Shown here piece by piece: positions 21,095-32,893 of a stretch of DNA of 64,000 nucleotides. The stretch is from Styela clava (Eukaryota > Chordata > Ascidiacea > Stolidobranchia > Styelidae), in the NCBI RefSeq assembly GCF_964204865.1, contig NC_135253.1, positions 22,728,001 through 22,792,000 on the forward strand, in the 5' to 3' direction. The translations under genes and the position numbers were made by a program. The notes beneath the pieces are model-generated. The model was not told where the DNA came from. It did no database searches and saw nothing but the letters and a program-made list of their open reading frames with translations. How positions within the stretch are numbered: position 1 is the first letter of the stretch; each line of letters opens with the position of its first letter.

Positions 21095-22315
21095 TTTTTA
21101 ATTAATAAATTCCAATTCGGATTTCAGACAAATCATTCGACAAGTCATGCAATTATTGATCTAATTGAATATATCTATGACAAATATGAAAAGGGAGAAC
21201 ATGTCTGCTGTGCTTTCTTAGATTTGAAAAAAGCTTTCGATACCGTAAGTCATAACATACTCTTACGCAAACTTCATCATTACGGTGTGCGAGGTTGTGC
21301 TAATTCTCTTTTAAAAGATTACCTACATGGCCGATTCCAATATGTGGAAGTCGAAAATAATCGTTCGGAGGTTCTTCCTATTGACTGCGGTGTGATCCAA
21401 GGCTCTTCACTTGGCCCTTTATTATTCCTCGTATTTATAAACGACATCTCACGATGTTCGAATTTGTTGACAAAATTGTTCGCGGATGATACTGGTCTCC
21501 TAGGTAGTTCCAAATCATCGACTGATCTTCAAAATTGCTTCAACCTAGAATTAAAAAAGGTCTATGATTGGATGCTCTGTAATAAGCTAACTATCAATAT
21601 AGAAAAATCTAAAGTAGTCCATATACGTCCTGGTTGCAACGATCAGAAAACACCTCTGATAATCAAAATGAATGAAACTGAACTTGAATCTGTTCCCTCG
21701 TACAAATATCTTGGATTGAACATTGATCACCGTTTACGGTGGGATCTGCATGTCAAAGAGTTACATAAAAAACTTTCACGCTCAATAGGTATACTAAGCA
21801 AACTTCAACACTATACAGACCGGAGTACACTCAAAGTGGTATATTATTCACTTTTCCAGACTTACATCCAATATGCAATTGCTGCCTGGGGATCTGCCAC
21901 TAAAGCGACCTTAAGAGCTATAAACGTTTTACAGAATAGAGCCATTAGAATCCTTTATGGACCGTCCACTCGTGTTAACATGAATACCATGTACCATAAA
22001 ACTGGCGTACTCAAACTTGATGATATCTACAAACTAGAAATATTTAAATTAATGCATCAATACCATAATTGTTGCCTTCCACAGGCATTTTCTAAATACT
22101 TTGTAAAGCAGAGTAGTGTTCACGATCACAATACTAGATCATCTGCATTGTCATCCTACTTTGTACCACGCCAAACCTACTCAAAGACACAAAAATCACT
22201 CAAATACACAGGTGCGATTATGTGGAATGCTGTACCTGGTGAAATGCGAAGCATGTCTTATCCTCTGTTTAAAATGAAGATGAAAAAATTTCTTTGGTCC
22301 AAGTATCTCGAATGA
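21095..22315 (+). pseudogene. LINE reverse transcriptase, C-terminal part
   Basis: The frame is open from 21095; the first Met is at 21224 and gives 363 residues, but coding similarity begins upstream (a FQTNHSTSHA motif about 36 residues before it). From that Met the RT motifs come in order: AFD at residues 4-6 (catalytic Asp 6), a GVIQGSSLGP block at 56-65 (most elements have PQGS here) and FADD at 86-89. The C-terminal half fits the thumb/connection region. ORF1, endonuclease and the RT N-terminus are missing. No internal stop or frameshift is seen, so the insertion is fairly young, but it cannot move by itself. Confidence 0.85.
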
Positions 22316-23293
22316 GGACAGGTCTTTCCAAACCCTGAAATCAATTCAACATAATATGAGCTATTAACTCGGTCCATAATATTAGTATGTACTTCTGATG
22401 GTTCATTGTCTAACAAATTTTTAACACTATTTGTGTTTATTTATTTTTTTTTTACAACATGCCAATCTCATGCCAGATTTACCGAAATATACTCATTTCA
22501 TTTGATTCCCACTCCCCTTAACTTGTATTAGATATGGGTTCTCAAGTCATTGTTGTAGTTCAGTAGCTATGAACTTAGTATTATATATATACAGATATAT
22601 TGCAAATCTCAGCATTTGTCATGTTGAAAGTAACTTTTTTTATTACACACTTGAAACGACACTTCAACACCTAGTCACATTGTTTCTTTTTTGTTATATT
22701 GTGCAGTCCAGTGCGTCTGTACAGACGATAGAATATTATTCATCACGTTACCGGTACCGTACGGTATTTCATATTCGAGTTACCGGTACGGTACCGGTAC
22801 TGTGCGGCTGGTTAACATCTGCTTCAGTAGATTTATGTCATTTATACCTGTTCTTTCTTCATTGTCTCCCGTTGTCCGTCCACTACAACTGATGATTATC
22901 ATAATTTGGTTGTGATAACTGAGCCACTACAAATTCCCGAATATTTCCCCATAACACGCTTTTATTCACTGCCTGTAAGCTACGAAACGGGGAATACCCC
23001 AAATTACTATCTGATGTATTGCGTGGCTCTCAGATACACCCTAGTGTCATGACGATTTCTCGTTAAAACCGTATTAGTAAATATTTACGGCTAAACTATT
23101 CTATGCTATATTGATCTACTAAAATTAATGTTAATTAAATAGTTGAATCTTGGGTGCCGCTGCTAGATAACCTACTTTGGTTCCCCACGGCTTCCCTTCC
23201 CCAGTAAAATTATGTTCTTGAATTTTTGCTTATTTTTTGCATCATTTATTATTTTACTGGTTGGAAAAAATAAACTTGACTATGACTATGACT
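22316..23293 (+). other. LINE 3' UTR and tail
   Basis: Non-coding. It holds a palindrome-rich patch at about 22,748-22,801 built from ACCGGTACCG-type units, and ends in GGAAAAAATAAACTTGACTA followed by repeated TATGAC. Short open frames here look fortuitous. Confidence 0.75.
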
Positions 23294-23934
23294 ATAAATA
23301 AACAAGATTTTATTACAGAACTTCAGTTTTTCATCTTTGTTTTCATAGGTGTTTTGAAAATGACTTCGAAATTTAAATTCGTCCTTCAAAGTTTAAACTA
23401 AAAAGTCGGGTAATTCAAAGGAAAGCTCCGATGCTGTGAGAAGAATTCGAACTTGGAATTTAACGGCCATAACATGAGGTACTAACCACTATACGATCAA
23501 AGCATCTTGACGCAGACGATGATTTCAATTCATCAAACTCTGGGTCATGGGCCCAGAACGTTTCCGCTTCGCCACTCTGCTACTCGGAAGACGGATCTGT
23601 CCTTCAAAACGTCGAGTTTCAAAAAAAAAGCAATGAAAATTAAATTGCCGATGCTGTGACCAGGATTCGAACCTGGGTTATCACGGGCACAACGTGAGGT
23701 ACTAACCACTATACGATCAAAGCATCTTGGCGCAGATGATGATTTCATTTCATCAAACTCTGGGTCATGGGCCCAGAACGTTTCCGCTTCGCCCCTCTGC
23801 TACTCGGAATACGGGGTTGTCTTTCAAAACGTGGAGTTTCAAAAAATAGCATTTAAAAGGTATTTTCCGATGCTGTGACCAGGATTCGAACCTGGGTTAT
23901 CACGGCCACAACGTGAGGTATCATCACAGCGTTT

Positions 23935-24006
23935 TAGCAGAGGATGGTTTCGATCCATCGACCTCTGGGTTATGAGCCCAGCACGCTTCCGCTGCGTCAC
24001 TATGCT
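23935..24006 (-). tRNA. tRNA-iMet (CAT), acceptor variant
   Basis: Two 5' changes (acceptor G5 to T, G10 to A). The His partner 23871-23930 is a pseudogene lacking 12 nt of the D arm, so its A box is gone. Confidence 0.7.
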
Positions 24007-24480
24007 ACTCAGACAATGCAAATTCCGCTTCTAATAATCAATCAAACTCTGGGTTATGAGCCCAGCACGCTTCCGCTGCGCCACTCTGCTACTCGCAGAA
24101 AGCAACTTCCTCTTTTAATAATGAATAAACAAAATTTTATTACAGAACTTCAGTTTTCAATCTTTGTTTTCATAGGTGTTTTGAAAATGACTTCGAAATT
24201 TAATTTCGTCTTTCAAAGTTTAAAAACTAAAAAGTCGGGTAATTCAAAGGAAAGCTCCGATGCTGTGAGCAGAATTCGTACTTGGGGTATAACGGCCATA
24301 ACATGAGGTACTAACCACTATACGATCAAAGCATCTTGACGCAGACGATGATTTCAATTCATCAAACTCTGAATCATGGGCCCATAACGTTTCCGCTTCG
24401 CCAGTCTGCTACTCGGAATACGGAGTTGTCCTTCAAAACGTGGAGTTTCAAAAAAACAGCATTTAAAAGGTAATTTCCGA

Positions 24481-24552
24481 TGCTGTGACCAGGATTCGAA
24501 CCTGGGTTATCACGGCCACAACGTGAGGTACCAATCACTATACGATCACAGC
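24481..24552 (-). tRNA. tRNA-His (GTG)
   Basis: Consensus apart from two D-loop changes. iMet-like partner 24557-24628 is diverged. Confidence 0.8.
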
Positions 24553-25017
24553 GTTCTAACAAGGGATGGTTTCGATTCATCGACCTCTGGGTTATGAAAT
24601 CAGCACGATTTGGCTGCGCCACTCTGCTACTCGCAGAATGCACCTTCCTTTTCTAATAATAAATAAACGAGATTTTAATTCAGAACTTCAGTTTTTCAAC
24701 CTTTGCTTTCATAGGTGTTTTGAAAATGAGTTCGAAATTTAATTTCGTCTTTCAAAGTTTAAACTAAAAAGTCGGGTAATTCAAAGGCAAGCTCCGATGC
24801 TGTGAGCAGAATTCGAACAAGGAATTTAACGGCCATAACATGAGGTACTAACCACTATACGATCAAAGCATCTTGACGCAGACGATGATTTCAATTCAAC
24901 AAACTCTGGGTCATGGGCCCAGAACGTTTCCGCTTCGCCACTCTGCTACTCGGAAGACGGATCTGTCCTTCAAAACGTGGAGTTTCGAAAAAACAGCAAT
25001 GAAAATTAAATTACCGA

Positions 25018-25089
25018 TGCTGTGACCAGGATTCGAACCTGGGTTGTCACGGCCACAACGCGAGGTACTAACCACTATACGATAACAGC
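25018..25089 (-). tRNA. tRNA-His (GTG), variant
   Basis: Changes at the acceptor stem (pair 6:67) and in the anticodon arm; the T arm is consensus. Confidence 0.72.
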
Positions 25090-25093
25090 GTAT

Positions 25094-25165
25094 TAGCAGA
25101 GGATGGTTTCGATCCATCGACCTCTGGGATATGAGCCCAGCACGCTTCCGCTGCGCCACTCTGCT
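25094..25165 (-). tRNA. tRNA-iMet (CAT), loop variant
   Basis: A38 to T in the anticodon loop; otherwise consensus. Confidence 0.8.
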
Positions 25166-25642
25166 ACTCAGACAATGCAAATTCCGCTTCTAATAATCAA
25201 TCAAACTCTGGGTTATGAGCCCAGCACGTTTCCGCTGCGCTACTCTGCTACTCGCAGAATGCAACTTCCTTTTCTAATAATAAATAAACAAGATTTTAAT
25301 TCAGAACTTCAGTTTTTCACCTATGTTTTCATATGTATTTTTAAAATGACTGAAATATTGTCTGACAAATTCGTTCTACAAAATTTAAACTGAAAAGTCG
25401 GGTAATTCAAAGGAAAGCTCCGATGCTGTGAGCAGAATTCGAACTTGGGTTATAACGGCCATAACATGAGGTACTAACCACTATAAGATCAAAGCATTTG
25501 ACGCAGATGATGATTTCAATTCATCAAACTCTGGGTCATGTGCCCAGAACGTTTCCGCTTTGCCACTCTGCTACTCGGAAGACGGATCTGTCCTTCAAAA
25601 CGTGGAGTTTCAAAAAAACAGCAATGAAAATTAAATTACCGA

Positions 25643-25714
25643 TGCTGTGACCAGGATTCGAACCTGGGTTATCACGGCCACAACGTGAGGTACTAACCAC
25701 TATACGATCACAGC
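25643..25714 (-). tRNA. tRNA-His (GTG)
   Basis: Consensus copy. Confidence 0.93.
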
Positions 25715-25718
25715 GTAT

Positions 25719-25790
25719 TAGCAGAGGAAGGTTTCGATCCATCGACCTCTGGGATATGAGCCCAGCACGCTTCCGCTGCGCCACTCTGCT
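25719..25790 (-). tRNA. tRNA-iMet (CAT), loop variant
   Basis: A38 to T plus one T-stem change. The next A dimer follows directly with no B pair between. Confidence 0.75.
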
Positions 25791-25861
25791 ACTCGGAAGA
25801 CGGATCTGTCCTTCAAAACGTGGAGTTTCAAAAAAAACAGCAATGAAAATTAAATTGCCGA

Positions 25862-25933
25862 TGCTGTGACCAGGATGAGAACCTGGGTTATCACGGGCAC
25901 AACGTGAGGTACTAGCCACTATACGATCACAGC
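25862..25933 (-). tRNA. tRNA-His (GTG), T-loop damaged
   Basis: The T loop lost its TTCGA core, C replaces G37 and the D loop is altered; probably inactive. Confidence 0.5.
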
Positions 25934-25937
25934 GTCT

Positions 25938-26009
25938 TAGCAGAGGATGGTTTCGATCCATCGACCTCTGGGTTATGAGCCAGGCACGCTTCCGCTGCGC
26001 TACTCTGCT
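25938..26009 (-). tRNA. tRNA-iMet (CAT), stem damaged
   Basis: Same two anticodon-stem mismatches as 20984-21055. Confidence 0.65.
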
Positions 26010-26463
26010 GCTTGCATAATGCAACTTCCTCTTCTAATAATAAATAAACAAGATTTTATTACAGAACTTCAGTTTTTCATCTTTGTTTTCATAGGTGTTT
26101 TGAAAATGACTTCGAAATTTAAATTCGTCCTTCAAAGTTTAAACTAAAAAGTCGGGTAATTCTGTCAGACTGAAATAATATCTGACAAATTCGTCCTACA
26201 AAATTTAAACTGAAAAGTCGGGTAATTCAAAGGAAAGCTTCGATGCTGTGAGCAGAATTTGAACTTGGGTTATAACGGCCATAACATGAGGTACTAACCA
26301 CTATACGATAAAAGCATCTTGACGCAGACGATGATTTCAATTCATCAAACTCCGGGTCATGGTCCCAGAACGTTTTCGCTTCGCCACTCTGCTACTCGTA
26401 AGACGGATCTGTCCTTCAAAACGTGGAGTTTCAAAGAAACGGCAATGAAAATTAAATTACCGA

Positions 26464-26535
26464 TGCTGTGACCAGGATTCCAACCTGGGTTATCACGGCC
26501 ACAACGTGAGGTACTAACCACTATACGATCACAGC
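26464..26535 (-). tRNA. tRNA-His (GTG), B-box damaged
   Basis: C56 to G in the T loop; otherwise consensus. Confidence 0.65.
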
Positions 26536-26539
26536 GTAT

Positions 26540-26611
26540 TAGCAGAGGATGGTTTCGATCCATCGACCTCTGGGATATGAGCCGAGCACGCTTCCGCTGC
26601 GCCACTCTGCT
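26540..26611 (-). tRNA. tRNA-iMet (CAT), variant
   Basis: A38 to T and one anticodon-stem mismatch. Confidence 0.7.
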
Positions 26612-27083
26612 ACTCACACGATGCAAATTCCGCTTCTAATAATCAATCAAACTCTGGGTTATGAGCCCAGCACGCTTCCGCTGCGCCACTCTGCTACTCG
26701 CAGAATGCAACTTCCTCTTCTAATAATAAATAAACAAAATTTTATTACAGAACTTCAGTTTTCAACCTTTGTTTTCATAGGTGTTTTGAAAATGACTTCG
26801 AAATTTAATTTCGTCTTTCAAAGTTTAAACTAAAAAGTCGGGTATTTCAAAGGAAAGCTCCGATGCTGTGAGCAGAATTCGAACTTGGAATTTAACGACC
26901 ATAACATGAGGTACTAACCACTATACGATCAAAGCATCTTGACGCACACGATGATTTCAATTTAACAAACTCTGGGTCATGGGCCCAGAACGTTTCCGCT
27001 TCGCCACTCTGCTACTCGGAAGACGGATCTGTCCTTCAAAACGTGGAGTTTCAAAAAAACAGCAATGAAAATTAAATTACCGA

Positions 27084-27155
27084 TGCTGTGACCAGGATTC
27101 GAACCTGGGTTATCACGGCCACAACGTGAGGTACTAACCCCTATACGAACACAGC
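27084..27155 (-). tRNA. tRNA-His (GTG), T7/G16
   Basis: Subtype changes only. Confidence 0.8.
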
Positions 27156-27159
27156 GTCT

Positions 27160-27231
27160 TAGCAGAGGATGGTTTCGATCCATCGACCTCTGGGTTATGA
27201 GCCCAGCATGCTTCCGCTGCGCCACTCTGCT
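27160..27231 (-). tRNA. tRNA-iMet (CAT)
   Basis: One substitution just before the anticodon stem; otherwise consensus. Confidence 0.87.
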
Positions 27232-27619
27232 GCTTGCATAACGCAACTTCCTCTTCTAATAATAAATAAACAAGATTTTATTAAGGAACTTAAGTTTTTC
27301 ATCTTTGTTTTCATAGGTGTTTTGAAAATGACTTCGAAATTTAAATTCGTCCTTCAAAGTTTAAACTAAAAAGTCGGTTAATTCAAAGGAAAGCTCCGAT
27401 GCTGTGAGCAGAATTCGAACTTGGGTTATAACGGCCATAACATGAGGTACTAACCACTATACGATCAAAGCATTTTGACGATAATGATGATTTCAATTCA
27501 TCAAACCCTGGGTTATGGGCCCAGAACGTTTCCGCTTTGCCACTCTGCTACTCGGAATACGGAGTTGTCCTTCAAAACGTGGAGTTGCAAAAAAAACGCA
27601 ATGAAAACTAAATTACCGA

Positions 27620-27691
27620 TGCTGTGACCAGGATTCGAACCTGGGTTATCACGGCCACAACGTGAGGTACTAACCACTATACGATCACAGC
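27620..27691 (-). tRNA. tRNA-His (GTG)
   Basis: Consensus copy. Confidence 0.93.
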
Positions 27692-27695
27692 GTTT

Positions 27696-27767
27696 TAGCA
27701 GAGGATGGTTTCGATCCATCGACCTCTGGGTTATGAGACCAGCACGCTTCCGCTGCGCCACTCTGCT
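27696..27767 (-). tRNA. tRNA-iMet (CAT), U31 subtype
   Basis: G31 to T only. Confidence 0.82.
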
Positions 27768-27920
27768 ACTTACACAATGCAAATTACGCTTCTAATTATC
27801 AATCAAACTCTGGGTTATGAGCCCAGCACGTTTCCGCTTCGCCACTCTGCTACTCGGAATACGGAGTTGTCCTTCAAAACGTGGAGTTTCAAAAAAACGC
27901 AATGAAAATTAAATTACCGA

Positions 27921-27992
27921 TGCTGTGACCAGGATTCGAACCTGGGTTATCACGGCCACAACGTGAGGTACTAACCCCTATACGAACACAGC
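27921..27992 (-). tRNA. tRNA-His (GTG), T7/G16
   Basis: Subtype changes only. Confidence 0.8.
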
Positions 27993-27996
27993 GTCT

Positions 27997-28068
27997 TAGC
28001 AGAGGATGGTTTCGATCCATCGACCTCTGGGTTATGAGCCCAGCACGCCTCCGCTGCGCCACTCTGCT
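27997..28068 (-). tRNA. tRNA-iMet (CAT)
   Basis: One D-arm change (A to G); otherwise consensus. Confidence 0.87.
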
Positions 28069-28520
28069 GCTTGCATAATGCAACTTCCTCTTCTAATAAT
28101 AAATAAACAAGATTTTATTAGAGAACTTAAGTTTTTCATCTTTGTTTTCAAAGCTGTTTTGAAAATGACTTCGAAATTTAAATTCGTCCTTCAAAGTTTA
28201 AACTAAAAAGTCGGGTAATTCTGTCAGACTGAAATATTGTCTGACAAATTCGTCCTACAAAATTTAAACTGAAAAGTCGGGTAATTCAAAGGAAAGCTCC
28301 GATGCTGTGAGCAGAATTCGAACTTCGGTTATAACGGCCACAACGCGAGGTACTAACCACTATACGATCGCAGCGCCTTAGCAGATGATGATTTCAATTC
28401 ATCAAACTCTGGGTCATGGGCCCAGAACGTTTCCGCTTCGCCACTCTGCTACTCGGAATACAGAGTTGTCCTTCAAAACGTGGAGTTTCAAAAAAACAGC
28501 ATTTAAAAGATAATTTCCGA

Positions 28521-28592
28521 TGCTGTGACCAGGATTCGAACCTGGGTTATCACGGCCACAACGAGAGGTATCAACCACTATACGATCACAGC
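28521..28592 (-). tRNA. tRNA-His (GTG), variant
   Basis: Same form as 17219-17290. iMet-like partner 28597-28668. Confidence 0.68.
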
Positions 28593-28918
28593 GTTCTAAC
28601 AAGGGATGGTTTCGATTCATCGACCTCTGGGTTATGAGACCAGCACGATTCGACTGCGCCACTCTGCTACTCGCGGAATGCAACTTCCTTTTCTAATAAT
28701 AAATAAACAAGATTTTAATTCAGAACTTCAGTTTTTCACCTATGTTTTCATATGTATTTTTAAAATAACTAAAATATTTTCTGACAAATTCGTTCTACAA
28801 AATTTAAACTGAAAAGTCGGGTAATTCAAAGGAAAGCTCCGATGCTGTGAGCAGAATTCGAACTTGGGTTATAACGGCCCCAACGCGAGGTACTAACCAC
28901 TATACGATCGCAGCGCCT

Positions 28919-28990
28919 TAGCAGAGGATGGTTTCAATCCATCGACCTCTGGGTTATGAGCCCAGCACGCTTCCGCTGCGCCACTCTGCT
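28919..28990 (-). tRNA. tRNA-iMet (CAT), T56
   Basis: Single T-loop change. Degenerate His partner 28843-28914. Confidence 0.78.
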
Positions 28991-29378
28991 GCTTGCATAA
29001 TGCAACTTCCTCTTCTAATAATAAATAAACAAGAATTTATTAAGGAACTTAAGTTTTTCATCTTTGTTTTCATAGGTGTTTTGAAAATGACTTCGAAATT
29101 TAAATTCGTCCTTCAAAGTTTAAACTAAAAAGTCGGTTAATTCAAAGGAAAGCTCCGATGCTGTGAGCAGAATTCGAACTTGGGTTATAACGGCCATAAC
29201 ATGAGGTACTAACCACTATACGATCAAAGCATTTTGACGATAATGATGATTTCAATTCATCAAACCCTGGGTTATGGGCCCAGAACGTTTCCGCTTCGCC
29301 ACTCTGCTACTCGGAATACGGAGTTGTCCTTCAAAACGTGGAGTTGCAAAAAAAACGCAATGAAAACTAAATTACCGA

Positions 29379-29450
29379 TGCTGTGACCAGGATTCGAACC
29401 TGGGTTATCACGGCCACAACGTGAGGTACTAACCACTATACGATCACAGC
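29379..29450 (-). tRNA. tRNA-His (GTG)
   Basis: Consensus copy. Confidence 0.93.
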
Positions 29451-29454
29451 GTTT

Positions 29455-29526
29455 TAGCAGAGGATGGTTTCGATCCATCGACCTCTGGGTTATGAGACCA
29501 GCAGGCTTCCGCTGCGCCACTCTGCT
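29455..29526 (-). tRNA. tRNA-iMet (CAT), U31 subtype
   Basis: G31 to T and one further change next to the anticodon stem. Confidence 0.77.
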
Positions 29527-29679
29527 ACTTACACAGTGCAAATTACGCTTCTAATTATCAATCAAACTCTGGGTTATGAGCCCAGCACGTTTCCGCTTCG
29601 CCACTCTGCTACTCGGAATACGGAGTTGTCCTTCAAAACGTGGAGTTTCAAAAAAACGCAATGGAAATTAAATTACCGA

Positions 29680-29751
29680 TGCTGTGACCAGGATTCGAAC
29701 CTGGGTTATCACGGCCACAACGTGAGGTACTAACCCCTATACGAACACAGC
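29680..29751 (-). tRNA. tRNA-His (GTG), T7/G16
   Basis: Subtype changes only. Confidence 0.8.
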
Positions 29752-29755
29752 GTCT

Positions 29756-29827
29756 TAGCAGAGGATGGTTTCGATCCATCGACCTCTGGGTTATGAGCCC
29801 AGCACGCTTCCGCTGCGCCACTCTGCT
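29756..29827 (-). tRNA. tRNA-iMet (CAT)
   Basis: Consensus; its duplicate at 19600 has the G43 to A change, so that change arose after the duplication. Confidence 0.92.
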
Positions 29828-30137
29828 GCTTGCATAATGCAACTTCCTCTTCTAATAATAAATAAACAAGATTTTATTAGAGAACTTAAGTTTTTCATCT
29901 TTGTTTTCAAAGCTGTTTTGAAAATGACTTCGAAATTTAAATTCGTCCTTCAAAGTTTAAACTAAAAATTCGGGTAATTCTGTCAGACTGAAATATTGTC
30001 TGACAAATTCGTCCTACAAAATTTAAACTGAAAAGTCGGGTAATTCAAAGGAAAGCTCCGATGCTGTGAGCAGAATTCGAACTTGGGTTATAACGGCCAC
30101 AACGCGAGGTACTAACCACTATACGATCGCAGCGCCT

Positions 30138-30209
30138 TAGCAGAGGATGGTTTCAATCCATCGACCTCTGGGTTATGAGCCCAGCACGCTTCCGCTGCGC
30201 CACTCTGCT
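30138..30209 (-). tRNA. tRNA-iMet (CAT), T56
   Basis: Single T-loop change. Degenerate His partner 30062-30133. Confidence 0.78.
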
Positions 30210-30519
30210 GCTTGCATAATGCAACTTCCTCTTCTAATAATAAATAAACAAGATTTTATTAAGGAACTTAAGTTTTTCATCTTTGTTTTCATAGGTGTTT
30301 TGAAAATGACTTCGAAATTTAAATTCGTCCTTCAAAGTTTAAACTAAAAAGTCGGGTAATTCTGTCAGACTGAAATATTATCTGACAAATTCGTCCTACA
30401 AAATTTAAACTGAAAAGTCGGGTAATTCAAAGGAAAGCTCCGATGCTGTGAGCAGAATTCGAACTTGGGTTATAACGGCCATAACGTGAGGTACTAACCA
30501 CTATACGATCACAGCGTAT

Positions 30520-30591
30520 TAGCAGAGGATGGTTTCGATCCATCGACCTCTGGGATATGAGCCCAGCACGCTTCCGCTGTGCCACTCTGCT
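30520..30591 (-). tRNA. tRNA-iMet (CAT), loop variant
   Basis: Duplicate of 20364-20435. Mosaic His partner 30444-30515. Confidence 0.75.
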
Positions 30592-31063
30592 ACTCACACA
30601 AAGCAAATTCCGCTTCTAATAATCAATCAAACTCTGGGTTATGAGCCCAGCACGCTTCCTCTGCGCCACTCTGCTACTCGCAGAATGCAACTTCCTCTTT
30701 TAATATTGAATAAACAAGATTTTATTACAGAACTTCAATTTTCAACCTTTGTTTTCATAGGTGTTTTGAAAATGACTTCGAAATTTAATTTCGTCTTTCA
30801 AAGTTTAAATTAAAAAGTCGGGTAATTCAAAGGAAAGCTCCGATGCTGTGAGCAGAATTCGAACTTGGAATTTAACGGCCATAACATGAGGTACTAACCA
30901 CTATACGATCAAAGCATCTTGACGCAGACGATGATTTCAATTCATCAAACTCTGGGTCATGGGCCCAGAACGTTTCCGCTTCGCCACTCTGCTACTCGGA
31001 AGACGGATCTGTCCTTCAAAACGTGGAGTTTCAAAAAAAAAGCAATGAAAATTAAATTGCCGA

Positions 31064-31135
31064 TGCTGTGACCAGGATTCGAACCTGGGTTATCACGGGC
31101 ACAACGTGAGGTACTAACCACTATATGATCACAGC
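31064..31135 (-). tRNA. tRNA-His (GTG), loop variant
   Basis: Duplicate of 20908-20979, with C at position 37. Confidence 0.75.
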
Positions 31136-31139
31136 GTCT

Positions 31140-31211
31140 GAGCAGAGGATGGTTTCGATCCATCGACCTCTGGGTTATGAGCCAGGCACGCCTCCGCTGC
31201 GCTACTCTGCT
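31140..31211 (-). tRNA. tRNA-iMet (CAT), stem damaged
   Basis: Duplicate of 20984-21055. The AT-rich flank at 31,240-31,250 is the empty LINE site. Confidence 0.65.
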
Positions 31212-31662
31212 GCTTGCATAATGCAACTTCCTCTTCTAATAATAAATAAACAAGATTTTATTTCAGAACTTCAGTTTTTCATCTTTGTTTTCATAGGTGT
31301 TTTGAAAATGACTTCGAAATTTAAATTCGTCCTTCAAAGTTTAAACTAAAAAGTCGGGTAATTCAAAGGAAAGCTCCGATGCTGTGAGCAAAATTTGTAC
31401 TTGGGTTATAACGGCCATAACATGAGGTACAAACCACTATACGATCAAAGCATCTTGGCGCAGATGATGATTTCATTTCATCAAACTCTGGGTCATGGGC
31501 CCAGAACGTTTCCGCTTCGCCCCTCTGCTACTCGGAATACGGAGTTGTCCTTCAAAACGTGGAGTTTCAAAAAATAGCATTTAAAAGGTATTTTCCGATG
31601 CTGTGACCAGGATTCGAACCTGGGTTATCACGGCCACAACGTGAGGTATCATCACAGCGTTT

Positions 31663-31734
31663 TAGCAGAGGATGGTTTCGATCCATCGACCTCTGGGTTA
31701 TGAGCCCAGCACGCTTCCGCTGCGTCACTATGCT
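31663..31734 (-). tRNA. tRNA-iMet (CAT), acceptor variant
   Basis: Duplicate of 23935-24006. The His partner 31599-31658 carries the same 12-nt D-arm deletion. Confidence 0.7.
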
Positions 31735-32208
31735 ACTCAGACAATGCAAATTCCGCTTCTAATAATCAATCAAACTCTGGGTTATGAGCCCAGCACGCTT
31801 CCGCTGCGCCACTCTGCTACTCGCAGAAAGCAACTTCCTCTTTTAATAATGAATAAACAAAATTTTATTACAGAACTTCAGTTTTCAATCTTTGTTTTCA
31901 TAGGTGTTTTGAAAATGACTTCGAAATTTAATTTCGTCTTTCAAAGTTTAAAAACTAAAAAGTCGGGTAATTCAAAGGAAAGCTCCGATGCTGTGAGCAG
32001 AATTCGTACTTGGGGTATAACGGCCATAACATGAGGTACTAACCACTATACGATCAAAGCATCTTGACGCAGACGATGATTTCAATTCATCAAACTCTGA
32101 ATCATGGGCCCATAACGTTTCCGCTTCGCCAGTCTGCTACTCGGAATACGGAGTTGTCCTTCAAAACGTGGAGTTTCAAAAAAACAGCATTTAAAAGGTA
32201 ATTTCCGA

Positions 32209-32280
32209 TGCTGTGACCAGGATTCGAACCTGGGTTATCACGGCCACAACGTGAGGTACCAATCACTATACGATCACAGC
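32209..32280 (-). tRNA. tRNA-His (GTG)
   Basis: Duplicate of 24481-24552. iMet-like partner 32285-32356. Confidence 0.8.
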
Positions 32281-32745
32281 GTTCTAACAAGGGATGGTTT
32301 CGATTCATCGACCTCTGGGTTATGAGATCAGCACGATTTGGCTGCGCCACTCTGCTACTCGCAGAATGCACCTTCCTTTTCTAATAATAAATAAACGAGA
32401 TTTTAATTCAGAACTTCAGTTTTTCAACCTTTGCTTTCATAGGTGTTTTGAAAATGAGTTCGAAATTTAATTTCGTCTTTCAAAGTTTAAACTAAAAAGT
32501 CGGGTAATTCAAAGGCAAGCTCCGATGCTGTGAGCAGAATTCGAACTTGGAATTTAACGGCCATAACATGAGGTACTAACCACTATACGATCAAAGCATC
32601 TTGACGCAGACGATGATTTCAATTCAACAAACTCTGGGTCATGGGCCCAGAACGTTTCCGCTTCGCCACTCTGCTACTCGGAAGACGGATCTGTCCTTCA
32701 AAACGTGGAGTTTCGAAAAAACAGCAATGAAAATTTAATTACCGA

Positions 32746-32817
32746 TGCTGTGACCAGGATTCGAACCTGGGTTGTCACGGCCACAACGCGAGGTACTAAC
32801 CACTATACGATAACAGC
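32746..32817 (-). tRNA. tRNA-His (GTG), variant
   Basis: Duplicate of 25018-25089. Confidence 0.72.
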
Positions 32818-32821
32818 GTAT

Positions 32822-32893
32822 TAGCAGAGGATGGTTTCGATCCATCGACCTCTGGGATATGAGCCCAGCACGCTTCCGCTGCGCCACTCTGCT
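32822..32893 (-). tRNA. tRNA-iMet (CAT), loop variant
   Basis: A38 to T; otherwise consensus. Confidence 0.8.

Larger units (their letters stand above)
21092..23293 (+). mobile_element. 5'-truncated LINE (non-LTR retrotransposon)
   Basis: This is the only plus-strand unit that is not tRNA-derived in this half. It holds the C-terminal part of a reverse transcriptase, about 1 kb of 3' UTR and a short tandem tail of TATGAC units (23,278-23,293). The left end is truncated inside the RT domain, as is typical of LINE insertions. The empty site is preserved in the paralogous block at 31,240-31,250; comparison suggests a 6-bp target duplication ATAAAT (21086-21091 and 23294-23299), although AT-richness makes the exact ends uncertain. 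A repeat-unit tail rather than poly(A) fits the CR1/Jockey/L2 group; the clade is an inference. Confidence 0.85.

Noticed and set aside
22569-22915. ORFs of 107 and 74 residues in the LINE 3' region
   Set aside because: Overlapping frames across a palindromic UTR patch; no recognisable domain.
27513-27782. Recurrent minus-strand 64-199-residue ORFs containing SRVAQRKRAGLITQRS
   Set aside because: Sense translation straight through iMet and His tRNA genes, a well-known spurious protein family type; no coding signal outside the tRNAs.
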